From Symmetrospora coprosmae (lineage: Eukaryota; Basidiomycota; Cystobasidiomycetes; Symmetrosporaceae): a DNA stretch of 64,000 nucleotides. Shown here piece by piece: positions 9,681-21,806 of the stretch. The notes below the pieces were generated by a model that saw only the letters and a program-made list of their open reading frames with translations, searched no databases and had not been told where the DNA came from. Each line of letters starts with the position of its first letter. Positions within the stretch are counted from its first letter, which is position 1. The DNA is taken from NCBI GenBank assembly GCA_008802785.1, contig VUYT01000005.1:248001-312000 (forward strand). The letters run 5' to 3'. The position numbers and the translations under genes are program-made.

Positions 9681-12209
9681 CTAGTCCATCTCGTCCGGGA
9701 GATTGAGCGCGTACAGCAGCGCGCCTGCACCGATGCCCATGCCTGCAGCGAGGGTCCCAGCGTAGGACAGGACGCTTCGGAACACCCTCCTCCTCTTGGT
9801 AGGTGTGGGTGCGGAGAGTGCTTCGACTGGCAACGAGATTGGCGTACCGCCGGTCTGGACGGCCTCCTGCTCGGCCGTGTCGTCGTCTTCTTCATCAAGG
9901 TCCGCCAGCTTCCTCTTCCTGCCCGCCTCCGAGAATCGCTCGACGGTGATCTCGACGAACGGCTGGTCAACCTGGACGCCTCTCTCCACTTTGTCAGAGC
10001 CTGCTTGAATGCCGATGTGAGCAGTAGTGACGGTCTGGGCGCTCGAGTCGGACGTGACGGAACCATCCAGGATGCAGGATGCTGGCGAAGTGCTCCTCAT
10101 CAGGCCATCCCCGTCGACAATCTCCTCCTTCGGTGACTGCTCGGTGGACGAATGGCTGCTGATGGAGACGGACTCCACCGCCTCTACGGCATCGGAAGTG
10201 AAGATTGGGCTGGACGGACGAGATGGGAGGTTTCCATCGCGAGTGTCGGAGTCCGTTTCGAGATCCTCCACCTGCTGTCTCTGGTCTGCATCTCCGCTGT
10301 GCCCGTCAAAGTCGATGTCGTCCTCCTGCTGGTCGATGATTTGGTCTTCCTCGTCGATCCGAAGAATGGGCTCGCGGTAATCCTCCGTATCGATGTACGG
10401 TGCACCGCTTGCCGGAGGTTGGCCTCCTAGGAAATCATCGACGTCAAGTTCCTCGTCTCGGCGGTCAATCCCGTTATCGAAGTCACCCATGGACGCGTTG
10501 AATGTGTCCATCTGGTCTGAGATGGCACTGCCGCATCTGTTGGCAACCGGCGATCCCGGAGGAGAGTGAGTGAGCATGCTGGGGTCACCGCGACTGTATG
10601 TGCGGGCGATACTCTCGGGCTTTGTTCGGTAGTCCGACGAGCTGCGCTCGTCTCCGTCGCTGTCTCCCTCCATCTCGAAAGCAAGGGCGCCTGGGCTCTG
10701 CGCTGAGATGAGCAGTCCGGCTGTGGACGCTCGGGATCGGAATGTGTTCGCGATGTCGTGGACAGGAGAGGCGGAGGCACCTGCCGGCAGACTCTCGTCG
10801 GCATCGTTGATATGCGTCTTGCCGATAGTGCTCTCATCACCGAGATGCTCTTCGCGCCCCTCAGGAGCGACTTTGGACTTGTTCACCTGCCTTGCCGCTC
10901 CGGCGGCGCGACCGCCTGCAGCGCCCTGGGTGGTTGTGGCGGGTGCGCATCGGGAGCGGAAGGCCGGTCCTCCGAGCATGCCAACGTCGCTGTTGGAAGT
11001 GCCGTCATCATCGCTTTGTGACTTCTTGTCGCCATCGGCATCCTCCGAGCTTCGTGCTGATTCCCCTCGTCCGTCTCGCGCCTCATCATCCACCCCGCTT
11101 TCGACATCGGATGCCATCAGCTCCTCATTCAACAAAGCGTATCGGAGGGTCTGGCGGATAGGCGCAACGGCGGGAAACGTCGACCAGAACGGGACCTGAG
11201 GCCTCAATGACTGCCCCACCATCGGACTGGCTCGAATGATATGATTATTGGACTCCTTCGACACGCGCCTTGCAGGAGAGGGTGGGGGCGATGCGGACTG
11301 GGTGCGGGAAGAAGCAGAGGTGGAAGCGATGGTGATGGGATACCTGGAAGACCCTCTCGCCGACACAATCTCGCTTTGACGGATGCCATCGTTAATTGAG
11401 ACCAGGCGGACACGGACCTTGAGCGGCAGGTGTGTGACAGTTCCTTCGGCTGCAGTGCTGCTGTGACGTAGGACCTGTTTGCCAAGGGTGAGCACATCGC
11501 CGGTACGTAGCTGGAGAGTAGCAATTGGTCCAGATCAGCGAGAATGTATAATGGAGCCGGTGGAAGCACTACTGACCGCGAAAGGCTCGTTGGTGATCTT
11601 TACAGCCGGCCCGCCATCGCGAGTGACAAAGGTGCCGTGGCTTGACCCAGTGTCGGTTACGCAGATCTGAAGTAGAGATGCCAGAATCAGTACCGGTGGT
11701 GTCGCGGCGTCCGCATAACGCGCAGTCTCGCACACCTCAGTCCCGGAGGCAAGGTTCGATTTCGCCCATGTGAGCGTAGCATGGCAGACGCGGGACACCA
11801 CAAGGTTTCTGCCATAGGACGACAGACACACATCAGCTTTGCAGTGAAGGGCTATACGCCTGCTTGGCTTCACCTGAACAGGCCGTTGTCTTTTGTGGCG
11901 ACTTCGCCGGCTGCAGGACGGGTTGCGAGGAGAGTGGGCGAACATTAGCGGACGCCTTCATGACGAGAGTACGTAGGACACGATAAGATATTGTAGAGGC
12001 CATAGCGCCGCACCGGACAAGGAGGCGCGTGCCAGCTTGACTTCACCGGAGTCCCTGTTGCCAGACAGATTGATAAGGTAAGCTGGCTGCCCGAGGGGCG
12101 GCGGTGCGATGACGGGAGGAGAGCATGGACAAATCTCTGACCTTGTGAGCGTCTTGACCATGCCACCGTCGGCTCCGGGGCTAACGACCTCGAGCGTTAG
12201 TTGCATCAT
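9681..12209 (-). CDS. Tail-anchored FHA-domain protein, SLMAP/Far9/Far10-like (candidate STRIPAK subunit)
   Basis: An N-terminal FHA (phosphothreonine-binding) domain is spread over several short exons: AYLINLSGNRDSGEVKLARA, then EVATKDNGLFRNLVVSRVCH, ATLTWAK, ICVTDTGSSHGTFV and LRTGDVLTLGKQVL. The order 'DNGLF..VxSRxHA..W' followed by 'DTxSSxGTFV' is the SLMAP/Vps64/Far10 pattern. The canonical 'GR' appears as 'AR'. A long acidic, disordered middle follows (11495 down to about 9760), then a basic patch and one C-terminal helix, VLSYAGTLAAGMGIGAGALL, ending YALNLPDEMD. SLMAP and Far9/10 are also tail-anchored and recruit STRIPAK to ER or nuclear envelope. Unlike them, no long coiled coil is obvious. 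The start at 12209 is the first ATG in frame and is not certain. Confidence 0.72.
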
Positions 12210-13252
12210 CCTTCTGCGGCTTGGTGTGCGTCCTGGTCGACGATCCGAGCGGGGCGCGCGTGCGACTCAGTCTGGATGGACAACAGCGAGCAATCCGAGG
12301 GGTGGCTCACAGAGGGGGCAATGATGTGCAAAAAGAGCAGATGAATGAGGAGCAGAGGTGCTGCTGCGGAAAGTGGTGCTGTCCGTGCTTATGCGAGCGA
12401 CGGTTGGAGGTGTTCGCGGGAGGACAAGGAAGGGGGTTTGCGGGTGGGCGAGTCCTTACGCAGAGTGGACATGCAGAGACGCAAGCATGCAAGATAAGGG
12501 TAGCAAGACATAGTCATGTCAGGAGAAGTGGAAGTCTGTGCACTGACTAGGACGACCTTCGCTCTATACGAGTGACCGGCTGGCATCGTCTCCGCCCTTT
12601 CACGCTGCACTCGCCACCGCCTCCAGACGTCTCCTGCTGCAGCCCTCCCCTGCTGTTTCGGGAACGACTGGCAGACCATCGAGTGAAGCGATTCGACGTG
12701 AAGGGTGCTAGTAGATCATCACAGGCTTTCATACGCTGCTGTAGCCCTGCTTCCCTTAAGCTTAGGCTGCCCGACGTCCTTAACGCGTCCGCCGTCAGAT
12801 CGCACGTGACGCCGTCCACGAGCCCGCGGGGATGACGGCAACCGACTGTCACTCTTGCGACTGTGCATCATCACAATCGTTGCAATGGTTCCACATCCAG
12901 GTCTGCGTTCCGGCCTCTGTTGACTGACTCGTTCTCGTTCCCTGACTCGCTGTCGAAGCAAGGACGGGAATGGAGATGCGGACCCGGTCAAGAATGACTG
13001 CCCGGACGACCTAAATCTAGCCCACCAGCAGACATGATAAAGAGCCTCTCTACCTGTCGCTTCTCTCTTCTCTCCCTTCTCATCAACACATCACTCTGAC
13101 TCACTTCTGCGCTCCTCAGTCTACTTTTTCTCCTCCTCCGGAACACCCACTTTCACATTTCCAAGCTCCCTCGGCCAAGTCCATCACACTCATTTTCAAC
13201 GCCACGCTCGTTTTCGTATCCTACAGCCCACTCATACATCTACCTCATCACC
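12210..13252. promoter_or_regulatory. Divergent promoter region (FHA gene and hydrophobin)
   Basis: 1,043 bases between start codons that point apart. The last 200 bases are pyrimidine-rich (for example CTTCTCTCTTCTCTCCCTTC near 13060), typical of a strongly expressed fungal gene and consistent with a hydrophobin 5' UTR. No coding region recognised. Confidence 0.5.
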
Positions 13253-13710
13253 ATGCTCTGCCTCACCAAGACCTCCGTCGTAGCACTCCTCTCGGCCATC
13301 CTTTTGACGGTCGTCGACGCCCGCCCACACCCGGCTCGGCTCACCCAGCGAGACTTCCTCTGCGACACCAAGGATATCCACTGCTGCGACCAGGTTATGA
13401 CCGGGAAGGATGCCGGACAAGCGCTCGGTGGCCTGCTGGCTCTGCCTGGAAGCGCCATTGGCAACGTCGGACTCGGATGCACGGTGAGAGGTCATGCTGT
13501 CGATCGAGCAAGATCTTGGCTGATATGCTGTCTCCACAGCCCATCGGATTGCTCAGCCTCGGATCTTGCGCAAAGTCGACGCCCGTTTGCTGCAGCAAGG
13601 TCTACCAGGATGGGGTGGGTCCATTCCGCTTAGCCTTGGTCGATTCAAAGCTGACTCTTACCTCCTTCCAGCTCATCAATATCGGATGCACTCCTCTGAG
13701 TGTCCTTTAG
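13253..13710 (+). CDS. Class I hydrophobin, 3 exons
   Basis: Small secreted amphipathic protein that coats hyphae, spores or yeast cells at air-water interfaces. Exons 13253-13483, 13540-13614 and 13672-13710 encode 114 residues. A signal peptide (MLCLTKTSVVALLSAILLTVVDA) is followed by the eight-cysteine pattern: C-x6-CC in FLCDTKDIHCC, C in GLGCTPIG, C-x6-CC in SCAKSTPVCC, and the last C in IGCTPLSVL. The long loop between CC and the fourth Cys (about 32 residues, GKDAGQALGGLLALPGS) and the variable spacing fit class I rather than class II. Every intron falls in phase 0. Confidence 0.93.
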
Positions 13711-14420
13711 AGCCTTGATGTGACGTAGCCTGCCAGAGCCCTGTATACCCCCGGTCATGTCCCATGCCGTAATTCACTTCCTCCACTCTTTGCACTTCGC
13801 ATATTGACATGCTTGTGCCTTGCGTTCTCAGACGGTCTGGATGCTCGAGTGAGGTCGTGAACTGATGGAAGTGTCTTGATCGACTAAGCTCGAGTCCTCT
13901 CGCGAGCGGTTCCTGGCTGTCGACCACCCAGCGTTAACGCCGGCTGAGGCGCGAAACGCACAGGGATCATATCTTACAGTCTGAATGGCACCTATGTGAA
14001 GCAACAACTGGCAGATAACGCGAATTGCAGCCGTCTCCGCATTCAGGCACATGCAGAGGCACGGTTTCCATTCTCTACATAAGACACAGAAGGGCCTGGA
14101 AAGTGATGCGACTCAGTAGAAGGCATCCATGGATGTCCCACTACATGACTGCCTCCTTACATGTGCAAGAAGTCACGCTAGGAGCGAAGCTTTCTCGAAG
14201 GTCCTGCCTGGGCGGTTGCAGGTCTCCCAAGACACAAGGCGCGTACAACATTGCTTCGATTGTGCTCAAAGTCGTCCAGACATCTTTCCAGACCATTGCG
14301 CGAAGGATGGCGTGCTCGCAATTGGGATTTGGCGCCGGGGTTCCTCCAACGAAGCAAAAAGTATCTCCCGGCGCCTGAGAGATCGCGGAGGACGTGCACG
14401 CCAGCCGAACGAAAAAAGAT
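13711..14420. other. Intergenic region, nothing recognised
   Basis: 710 bases between the hydrophobin stop and the tRNA. Probably hydrophobin 3' UTR and spacer. Open frames on both strands lack any family pattern. Confidence 0.4.
14412..14417 (-). terminator. RNA polymerase III terminator of tRNA-Ile
   Basis: Six consecutive T on the tRNA strand start four bases after the mature 3' end, as expected for Pol III termination. Confidence 0.85.
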
Positions 14421-14494
14421 GACCACTACAAGGCTCGAACTTGTGACCCTTGCATTATTAGTACAATGCTCTAACCAAACTGAGCTAAGCGGCC
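14421..14494 (-). tRNA. tRNA-Ile (anticodon AAT, read as IAU)
   Basis: Read on the minus strand, 74 bases fold as a full cloverleaf without an intron. Acceptor stem GGCCGCT pairs with AGTGGTC (two G-U pairs). The D arm is GCTC/GAGC with loop AGTTTGGTTA. The anticodon stem TTGTA/TGCAA encloses loop CTAATAA, so the anticodon is AAT. The T arm is ACAAG-TTCGAGC-CTTGT. The B box GTTCGAGCC is intact and the A box is TAGCTCAGTTTGG. A run of six T (plus-strand A at 14417-14412) lies just downstream as a Pol III terminator. Confidence 0.93.
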
Positions 14495-15086
14495 CATTTT
14501 GATGTCTGTGTGACACTTGGCAAACGTACATATACCACAAAATACTACGACCTGTCAGGCCCTACCGAGGGAGATCTCGACATGCTCCGCCTTCCCCACT
14601 TTCCGCATCCCACGTCATGTCCAATAGAGACGGAACTCAGTCAGACCTGATGCTCTTCGGCGCAACTGGCGGCGTATTCGGAGGACGGCTATTCATCGCA
14701 TCTCCGCTTTGCCACCGGGCCCCCATGCAGGCTCCTACCACCGCCCAGCACTAAAGGGCAGCGGCGGCGCTCTTGGCAGTCACCTCAGACACTTGTCAGC
14801 GAGGGGCTCTCTAAGCGATCAACAGTACCGTACTTTTAGACAGACTGCCGCATCTTGAGGCGGAAGGACAGGCACAGGCACCAGGTTGCACGTGCCAGGC
14901 ACGAACTTCATACGACTCGTCTGCTTGTCAGCGTTGGGACCACGGAAGAAGACTTTCACTAGAGGACACAGCTGTGTGACACTGACTATCGCGAAGTCGA
15001 TCCAGTCGGCCTAATTTGCGAGTTCCGCCAGGTCTTGGTCCCATCTCCGCCCCTCGACGCCCCTCTCACTCCCACCAAACAACACC
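14495..15086. other. Intergenic region, nothing recognised
   Basis: 592 bases upstream of both the tRNA (-) and the coiled-coil gene (+). No open frame or RNA fold that I would support. Confidence 0.4.
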
Positions 15087-15641
15087 ATGAACGGACACGC
15101 CAACATAACCGATGCGCCTGTGCATTCCCTCCTGCGCCGCTTCCTCCAGCTCCAGGAGACTCGCGTTGCGCTCTCCAACGAGCTCACTTCCGCCTTCGAT
15201 GAACCGCACATTACGGACGCCGCGCTGGACCGCGTCATCCAGATCTCTTCGCTTGGCTTGCTCGAGGTGAAGAACGAGGTCTCCGAGATTCAGGCGGAGC
15301 TCGAGCAGCGCACAGACGAGACGCGCGAAGAGGTATTCTGCATCAAGGAGGTCGAGCGGGTGGAAAGTCGGCGACTGGAGGAGCTCATCAAGGGTCTTCA
15401 GCTGAAGAGGGTCGCTACTCTCAAGAGCGGAGAGCTCGATGCAGACGAGAAGCGGGACATGGAGCGTGCAGTGCAGGAGAGCAATACGAAGTGAGTGTCT
15501 GTGCACCTCTTGAATATTTAGCCCAAGGCTTACGACCCCTGGCTACGCAGAGTCCAGCAACATGTGCAGGAGATCAACGAAGCACTCCAAGACGTGCGAG
15601 CAAGCATAGCAGACAGGTCCGCGTCCGAAGAGTCAGTCTGA
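15087..15641 (+). CDS. Small coiled-coil protein of unknown function, 2 exons (3' end uncertain)
   Basis: Not recognised. Exon 1 (15087-15490) and exon 2 (15551-15641) give 164 residues, nearly all predicted helix with heptad-like spacing: LLRRFLQLQETRVALSNELT, EVKNEVSEIQAELEQRTDET, then VQQHVQEINEALQDVRASIA. There is no membrane segment or zinc motif. The intron is well marked (GTGAGT ... CTACGCAG). An alternative weak donor GTCCGC at about 15618 would join in frame to acceptor 15708, adding RYHDLTLSERYEEKRAASAQ, which also looks coding, so the true C-terminus may lie near 15800-15890. The shape resembles small subunits of kinetochore or tethering complexes, but I cannot name one. Confidence 0.6.
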
Positions 15642-16383
15642 GGGTGTGGGACGCTTTCGACCACCCAGGCCATGCCCTAGTCTCGAGCTTGACGACCACC
15701 GCACAGCTCGGCCAAACAGCCCCAGCGTCGGAGGTACCACGACCTGACACTCAGCGAGCGGTATGAGGAGAAGCGAGCCGCAAGTGCTCAGCTAGCAGGA
15801 TGCACATCGGGAGTGCGTTTCCACCGCCGAAGGTGGAGGCAGTCGCGAGAGTGCCCGCACATCTGCGGTCAAGGACCGTAACGGGAGCATCGCGAAGGCC
15901 AAAGGAGGATCCTCAGCTCTGGATGGAGCGGTACAGTATCTTCTCGTGTAGCATGATCGCATACAGGCATGGATTGCCCAGCATCAAACCTCAGGCTTTT
16001 GTGGCTGTTAGAGCTGGTAGCCGTGCTGCAAGTCCGTACCCGAGCCTGGCCGCCGAATCGAGTGTACAGCGACAGCCATCTTGCTGGGCGCATTGACTGC
16101 TCTAGCCGCTGCATGCCTGGCTGCGCTGCTCTCAGGCGCTTCCGTTCGCTGCCTCCGCCTCCTCTGCGTCACGACGCGCTCAGCCGCCTCCACACGTGCG
16201 TTCGCGCTCCGCTCCCTTGCTTCTGTTCCCGCCGACTTCGAAGGTGGAGAGAAGGGAGGAGCAGCAGCGAGACTCTTGCACAAGCTCATGCACTCAGTGA
16301 GATAGCAAGGCGACCTTTGCTGTCCCTGCATCCTTCCTGCACGCGTCGAGGGGAACGAGCGTCGGAAGCCGGAAGCTGCAGGA
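15642..16383. other. Spacer upstream of the RdRP gene
   Basis: 742 bases. The first 250 may hold a further exon of the coiled-coil gene. The rest should be the RdRP promoter. No other gene is supported. Confidence 0.35.
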
Positions 16384-19300
16384 ATGGCATCCATCCAGGC
16401 AGGACCGTCGGCAGGGAGCAGCAGCGAAAGCCATGATAATCGCGCATCCACGTCGAGAGATACGCCCACCTCACTCTCACCGTCTGCTTCCCGCCATTCC
16501 TCACGCCGAACCGGAGCGGCCATGGCGTCGTCAGTGCAGCCCGACAAGGGAGGCGAGGCTGCAAGCAACCTGGACGACTTTGACGACATACTGCAGCACA
16601 TTGCCCCGCAGCTACGCAATGAAGCGACGCCGACTCGCTCTCCATTCTCCTTGCTGCATCCTTCGACGACAGCGTCAAGCGGAAGCAGCCCGACCTCCCG
16701 AAAACAGCCGGTGCGTGTTGGACGGAGGCTTTGCGAACGTCGGGCGTCGCTGATGCCCATTCGCCTGGGTCTCTCACAGATTGCATCACCAGCAACTCAG
16801 ACACAGGGCAGCCGCGCGTCGCCATCGTCCATCAACATGCCGTCTTCCAGCGAGGAAGAGGATCTGATGGACATGTTCGACAAGGACCTACGCGCACAGG
16901 CGCAGCCAGGAAACTCAGACTCGCCTCCATCGTCCGACTACTCACCAGCCGTCGAGGACAAGCCGAGCATCACACTCAGGCCAAAGACCATGTCAATCAA
17001 GGGGCGAGCTGCTAGGAGCGCTTCCGCTGCGGGACCTCCGCGTGCCTCTTCTCCAACAAACGAAACGGCCGTAGCTTCCAACGTTTCGTCTGCGTTCACG
17101 CGTCTGTCTCTCGACAAGGCCGCCCAGGGATGGTCAAGCGGAGCGCCCAAGCCCATCAAGCGAGACGGTCAGTACGCAGCGGAAAAGGCGAGAGTTCCTC
17201 TCGAGGTCGCCCTGCCGGAGAGGACCGCTCCTCACCTCCGCAAGCCAGGACCTCTTCGGCCCATGCCCAACGTCAACGGACGCCAGCAGACCGGCCGCAA
17301 CACCATTGTCAATCCGTTTGCGGCTGCTCAAGCCAACCTGCCGAAACGGCCGCTCGGACCGCCTCGCCCTGGACCACCGCCTGGTCTAGGATCCCGAAAC
17401 ATCGAGATCAGGATTGGCATGGTGCCCTTGTCGAGCAAGAAGGAGGAGATCTACTCTCTGCTCGCGGACGGTGCTTTGCACCGCTTTCCCTTCTCCACAA
17501 AGGATTACAAGCTCAACTTCTGGATTCACATGCCAAAGGCTAGGATCGAGAACGGGAATTGGGGCCAGAACAACGAAGGCTTCGCGTGAGTGTAGATACC
17601 ACTTCAGACCTTTGCATTCCTCGAGTATTCGCTAACTAGGCGCACACGCACAGCTACCTGACGTTCCCGAATGCAGACGTCACCCACACGTTCCTCAACA
17701 TGTACGGGCGGAATGGGGCCTTCGCCGGGAAGATCAGGCCTTCACATGCCAAGCAGCCTCTTGTGTTCGAGGTCGGTAACAAGATGCCCCCCGCAGGTCT
17801 GGTGGAGTGGCTCGGGCGGGTTCCATACCCGGAGAAAGGGGATCGCACGCTGCGTGCGACCATGAACAGGAAGGAGGAAGCTCTCAGCATGCTCAGGCTC
17901 GAATTTGGTGTCTTCTGCAAAGACGGCGTGTTCTCGCCCGAGTACGTCCAGAGCATGAAGAAAGGCACCCAGTTCCACTTCGACAATAAGTGGAAGACAT
18001 TCCGCCTCTCGCAGCTCATCGAAGCGGAGGTAGCTGGGCAGTCTCCGTCGACTCGGCTGCTGGTCGTCAAGGCATCCTCAGTCCGCCTCATCCTCTCCTC
18101 AGTCTCGAACGACGAGTTTTCGGTCACCCTCATACTCAGTCACCCACCGGCCTATGAGCAGCTCAAGTCAAAGCCCTTTGCCATCAATACCGATTCTCCC
18201 GAGCTCGACCAGAACGGCAATCCAGTCCTGGCCGCACGAGAGTACACAGGCAGACAGCGAAGGCCCGCCTGGGACCACGACCACCAAGTCACGTCAGCTT
18301 TCACCTCGCGCACCATCAGATTCGTCTTCGATACCGAGAACCTTCGAAACGACTTCGAGGACCTGCTCGAAGACATTGGATGTCAGAAGGCAAAGTACGT
18401 CGACATGGAGGATGAGCCGAGACGGCTATATGCGAACAGACAGCGCAAAGCCGTACACGAGTGGTTCGAGAGCTGCATGAGCAGAATGGTCGCCTTCCAG
18501 ATCGCACGACTTTACCAGAATTGCCTTCTCACGCCGGCCGAGCTTCTCGCTCTCAGGCCCGACATCGACGCCATGCTCGAGACCAAGGGTGCAAACCACG
18601 CTGCCGATGTCCTTCACCAATTCGTCGAGGAGCTCAGCAAGTTGGAGGACCGATGGTTCGACCGGATCTCGAAGGACAAACGTCACAAGAGGAAGCTACC
18701 TCAGGGAATTGACCTTGCGGAGAAGCTCGCTTTCTTTGTCGAGAAGGGCAGGCACAAGGTGGACTGGTCGGAGAACCATAGCACTACGCTCATGCAGTGC
18801 CTTCACGTCGTTCTGACACCGACGTCGATGATCCTGGAGGGTCCTTATCCGGACCAGTCCAACAGGCCGCTGAGGTGCGCTCGAAGAGCTCGAGCGCATT
18901 GGCCACGACGTGCGCTGACGAGCCTGCTTCTAAATTATGCAGAAAATATGGTCATCACGATCACTTCATCCGAGTGGCATTCATGGACGAAGACAAGCAG
19001 CCGTACTATTGGGTGAGCCATCTCGATGAACGATAGCTCCAGGTCAGTCCCGCTAATTGCAGGGCTCGTTGCAGGGACCGGACATCGACTGGACCGAGTT
19101 CCTCGAGGAGCGCGTCGGCGCCATTTTGCGTCAAGGGATCACACTGGCAGGCAAGAAGTTTCGCTTCCTCGGCTACAGCATGTCTTCCTTGCGCAACCGC
19201 TCCACCTGGTTTTGTACGCCATTCATGTGGAAGGGGACCAAGATCACGGCGGACGTTATCCGAGCCGACCTCGGCGACTTCGAGAAGGTCAAGAAGCAGC

Positions 19301-21806
19301 CTGCCAGATACGGTGCCAGGATGGCGCAGGCATTCACCTCGACCGACCCTTCCATCGTCCTCGACCCGCAGCAGGTTACCGAGATCCCTGACGTGGAGAA
19401 GGTATTCCGCGGAGAGAAGGTGTGCTTTACGGACGGCGTTGGCCAGATCTCCATCGACCTGGCGAAGAAAGTCTGGTCAGCGCTGTATCGGGGCATGGAG
19501 CCTGTTGGCCTGTTCCCGAGCGCCTTTCAGGTGAGTGCTCCGGTGTCCTCGCCGAAGCCGGATGTTCTGCTGATCGTGCGTGATTCCATCCATGCAGTTC
19601 CGTCTCGGCGGGTACAAGGGGGTACTAACCGTCGACTCCACGCTTGAAGGAGAGAAGATGTACGTCGTGCATGGATGATTTGCGAGGTACCATCACTAAA
19701 CAGCCTGTCTTGTGTGCGTGCAGTGCCGTCCGGCCGTCACAGCAGAAGTTCGATGCGCCCGATTCAACTGGTCTCGAGATTGCCGACATTTACACACACC
19801 ACACTGCCATGTTCCTCAATCGACCTCTCATCAAGGTTTTGGAGGATCTACAAGTGGAGCACCATGTCTTCCTGGATCTTCTCAAGGACGCTGTCGAAAA
19901 GGCAGAGCAGCTCAAGCAGTACGTCCGCGAAACAAGAAGGCAGCTCACGCTTCACGACCTGGGAGAAGCATTTCGCGTCACCATGCTCGTTGAGAACATC
20001 GGCAACCTGCTCCAGACGACAACGATCCAGCCTTTCAAGGAAAGCGGCGCGCTGGCCAGCTTCGTCGCCGAGTCTCTCGAGTTCGCAGAGGTACACATCT
20101 TGAGGATGCTCAAGCTGAAGGCCAAGATTCCGGTCCTTAAGGGGCATGTCGGCGTCGCAATCGCCGATGAGTCCGGCACATTGAAGGAGGTCAGCTGGCC
20201 TTGCCCGAGGTACTTTGGCGGACAATTGGACTGAAGCGTGATCTTCTCGTGTTCCAGGGCGAAGTCTACACAATCCGACACAACCCTGGCGAGCCTGCAC
20301 ACATGGTTCAAGGCAACGTGCTGCTCACCCGGGCGCCAACAGTCGATGTTGGAGATGTCCAGATCGCCAAAGCGGTCGGCTTACCGCCACCGGGTGCCGA
20401 GCGATTCAAGCACTTGCCGAACGTCGTCATTTTCTCGACCCAAGGAGAGCAGCCGCTGCTCAACTCGCTTTCTCGCGGCGACATGGATGGAGATCTCGTC
20501 GGCGTCATATATGACGAGCGCCTATTCCCGCGCCGGACAGAGGCGGCCATGCAGCACAAGCCCAAGATCCCGAAGGAGCTGGACCGAGACTGCACTATCG
20601 ACGACATCGTAGATTTCGTACTGCATTTCTTCCGAAACGACATGCTGGGACCCATTGCGAATCGAGTAAGTCGGTGTCTTCAGCGTAGCCGGGCAGTGGT
20701 CGCGACTGACAGTCTTCTGCTCGCAGCATCTGCTCATTGCGGACCAGGCCCCAAGTGGCTTCTTCGAGGGGTGCGGGACCAGGCACCCAGCCTGCAAGAA
20801 GCTGGCAGCGCTACAAACTGTGGCAGTCGATGGTGAGGACAACGAGCTCCCTTGCTGGGCCATCTTCAGCGCTAACTAGCCTGGAACGCCGTTTCTAGCA
20901 CCCAAGTCCGGACAGTCCGTCAACCTGATGGAGATGCCTCGACCGCTTTTCCCTCATCGTCCCGACTTCATGCAGCACCAGAAGCTGTCCTTGAAGAACG
21001 AACCCGACGAAGAGGCCCTCATCTACCACTCGCAGAAAGTCCTCGGCAAGCTGTATCGAGCAATTCGCCTTACGAGCAGGGAGGAAGATAATCAGATCCT
21101 GAAGGAGGCACCTGAGCTAGACGCGCGATACATCCCTGCTGGAGAAGACGATCATATCCTGATCAAGCTCATCGACGACCTTGAGGCGTGCGGTCTGGAC
21201 GCAGGAAGACAGGAGACCGATGTCGCCGACCGGGAGCTGGCCTGGTACGCCATGCACACTTATGCCTCGGATCTCCGACACATTGCCTCTACCAATACCA
21301 TGAACTCCGGACATCCGCTGTCCGAGCACGAACTCTTCATCGGAACGATCCTCCACGGCGCTCTTCCGACAAAGGCAAAGAACGAGCTCATCGCCCGAGT
21401 CAAGCTTCAATGCAATGAGCTCATCGATGGCGTGCTGCGAAGGCTCGAGGGGACGGACGGCAGAGTCGCACCCCAGCTGTGGACAAATCGCGTGCTTGCT
21501 GCACTCCGGGTAGCAGTCTCACAGTCTGGCAACTTTGGCGCCCAAACCTTCGGCCTTCTGGCGGTGCGATCGACTCTCTACCTTCTCGAACTCATGAAGG
21601 ATGTCAATCCAGTCGGCATGATGGGCTACGATTACAGCGAGGACATGCCTTTCGAGCCTGTCGGCAGAGGTCATTACGCCGCAGATACGGACGCCGAGAC
21701 CGAACCGGATGCTTCCGTTGGAGCCGTGGTTGCGGAGGACGCCGGCGGCGAGGGCGTGCAGTGGGGCCATGCCTCAGTTGCGCGCGATGACGTTGACCTG
21801 CTCTGA
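16384..21806 (+). CDS. RNA-dependent RNA polymerase of the RNAi pathway (QDE-1/Rdp1 type), 9 exons
   Basis: Copies single-stranded RNA into dsRNA for Dicer in quelling or heterochromatin-type RNAi. Exons 16384-17585, 17654-18874, 18943-19012, 19063-19530, 19598-19659, 19724-20189, 20258-20665, 20727-20832 and 20899-21806 join without a frame break into 1,636 residues. The first 400 residues are disordered and Ser/Pro-rich. RdRP blocks follow: RKYGHHDHFIRVAF, FLGYSMSSLRNRSTWF, CFTDGVGQIS, PSAFQFRLGGYKG, RPSQQKF, the catalytic loop LSRGDMDGDLVGVIYD with D1238, D1240 and D1242 all present, then LMEMPRPLFPHRPDFM. 'DMDGD' replaces the commoner 'DLDGD'. Intron 6 has a non-standard GTCAGC donor. The enzyme looks whole and active. 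Confidence 0.95.
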
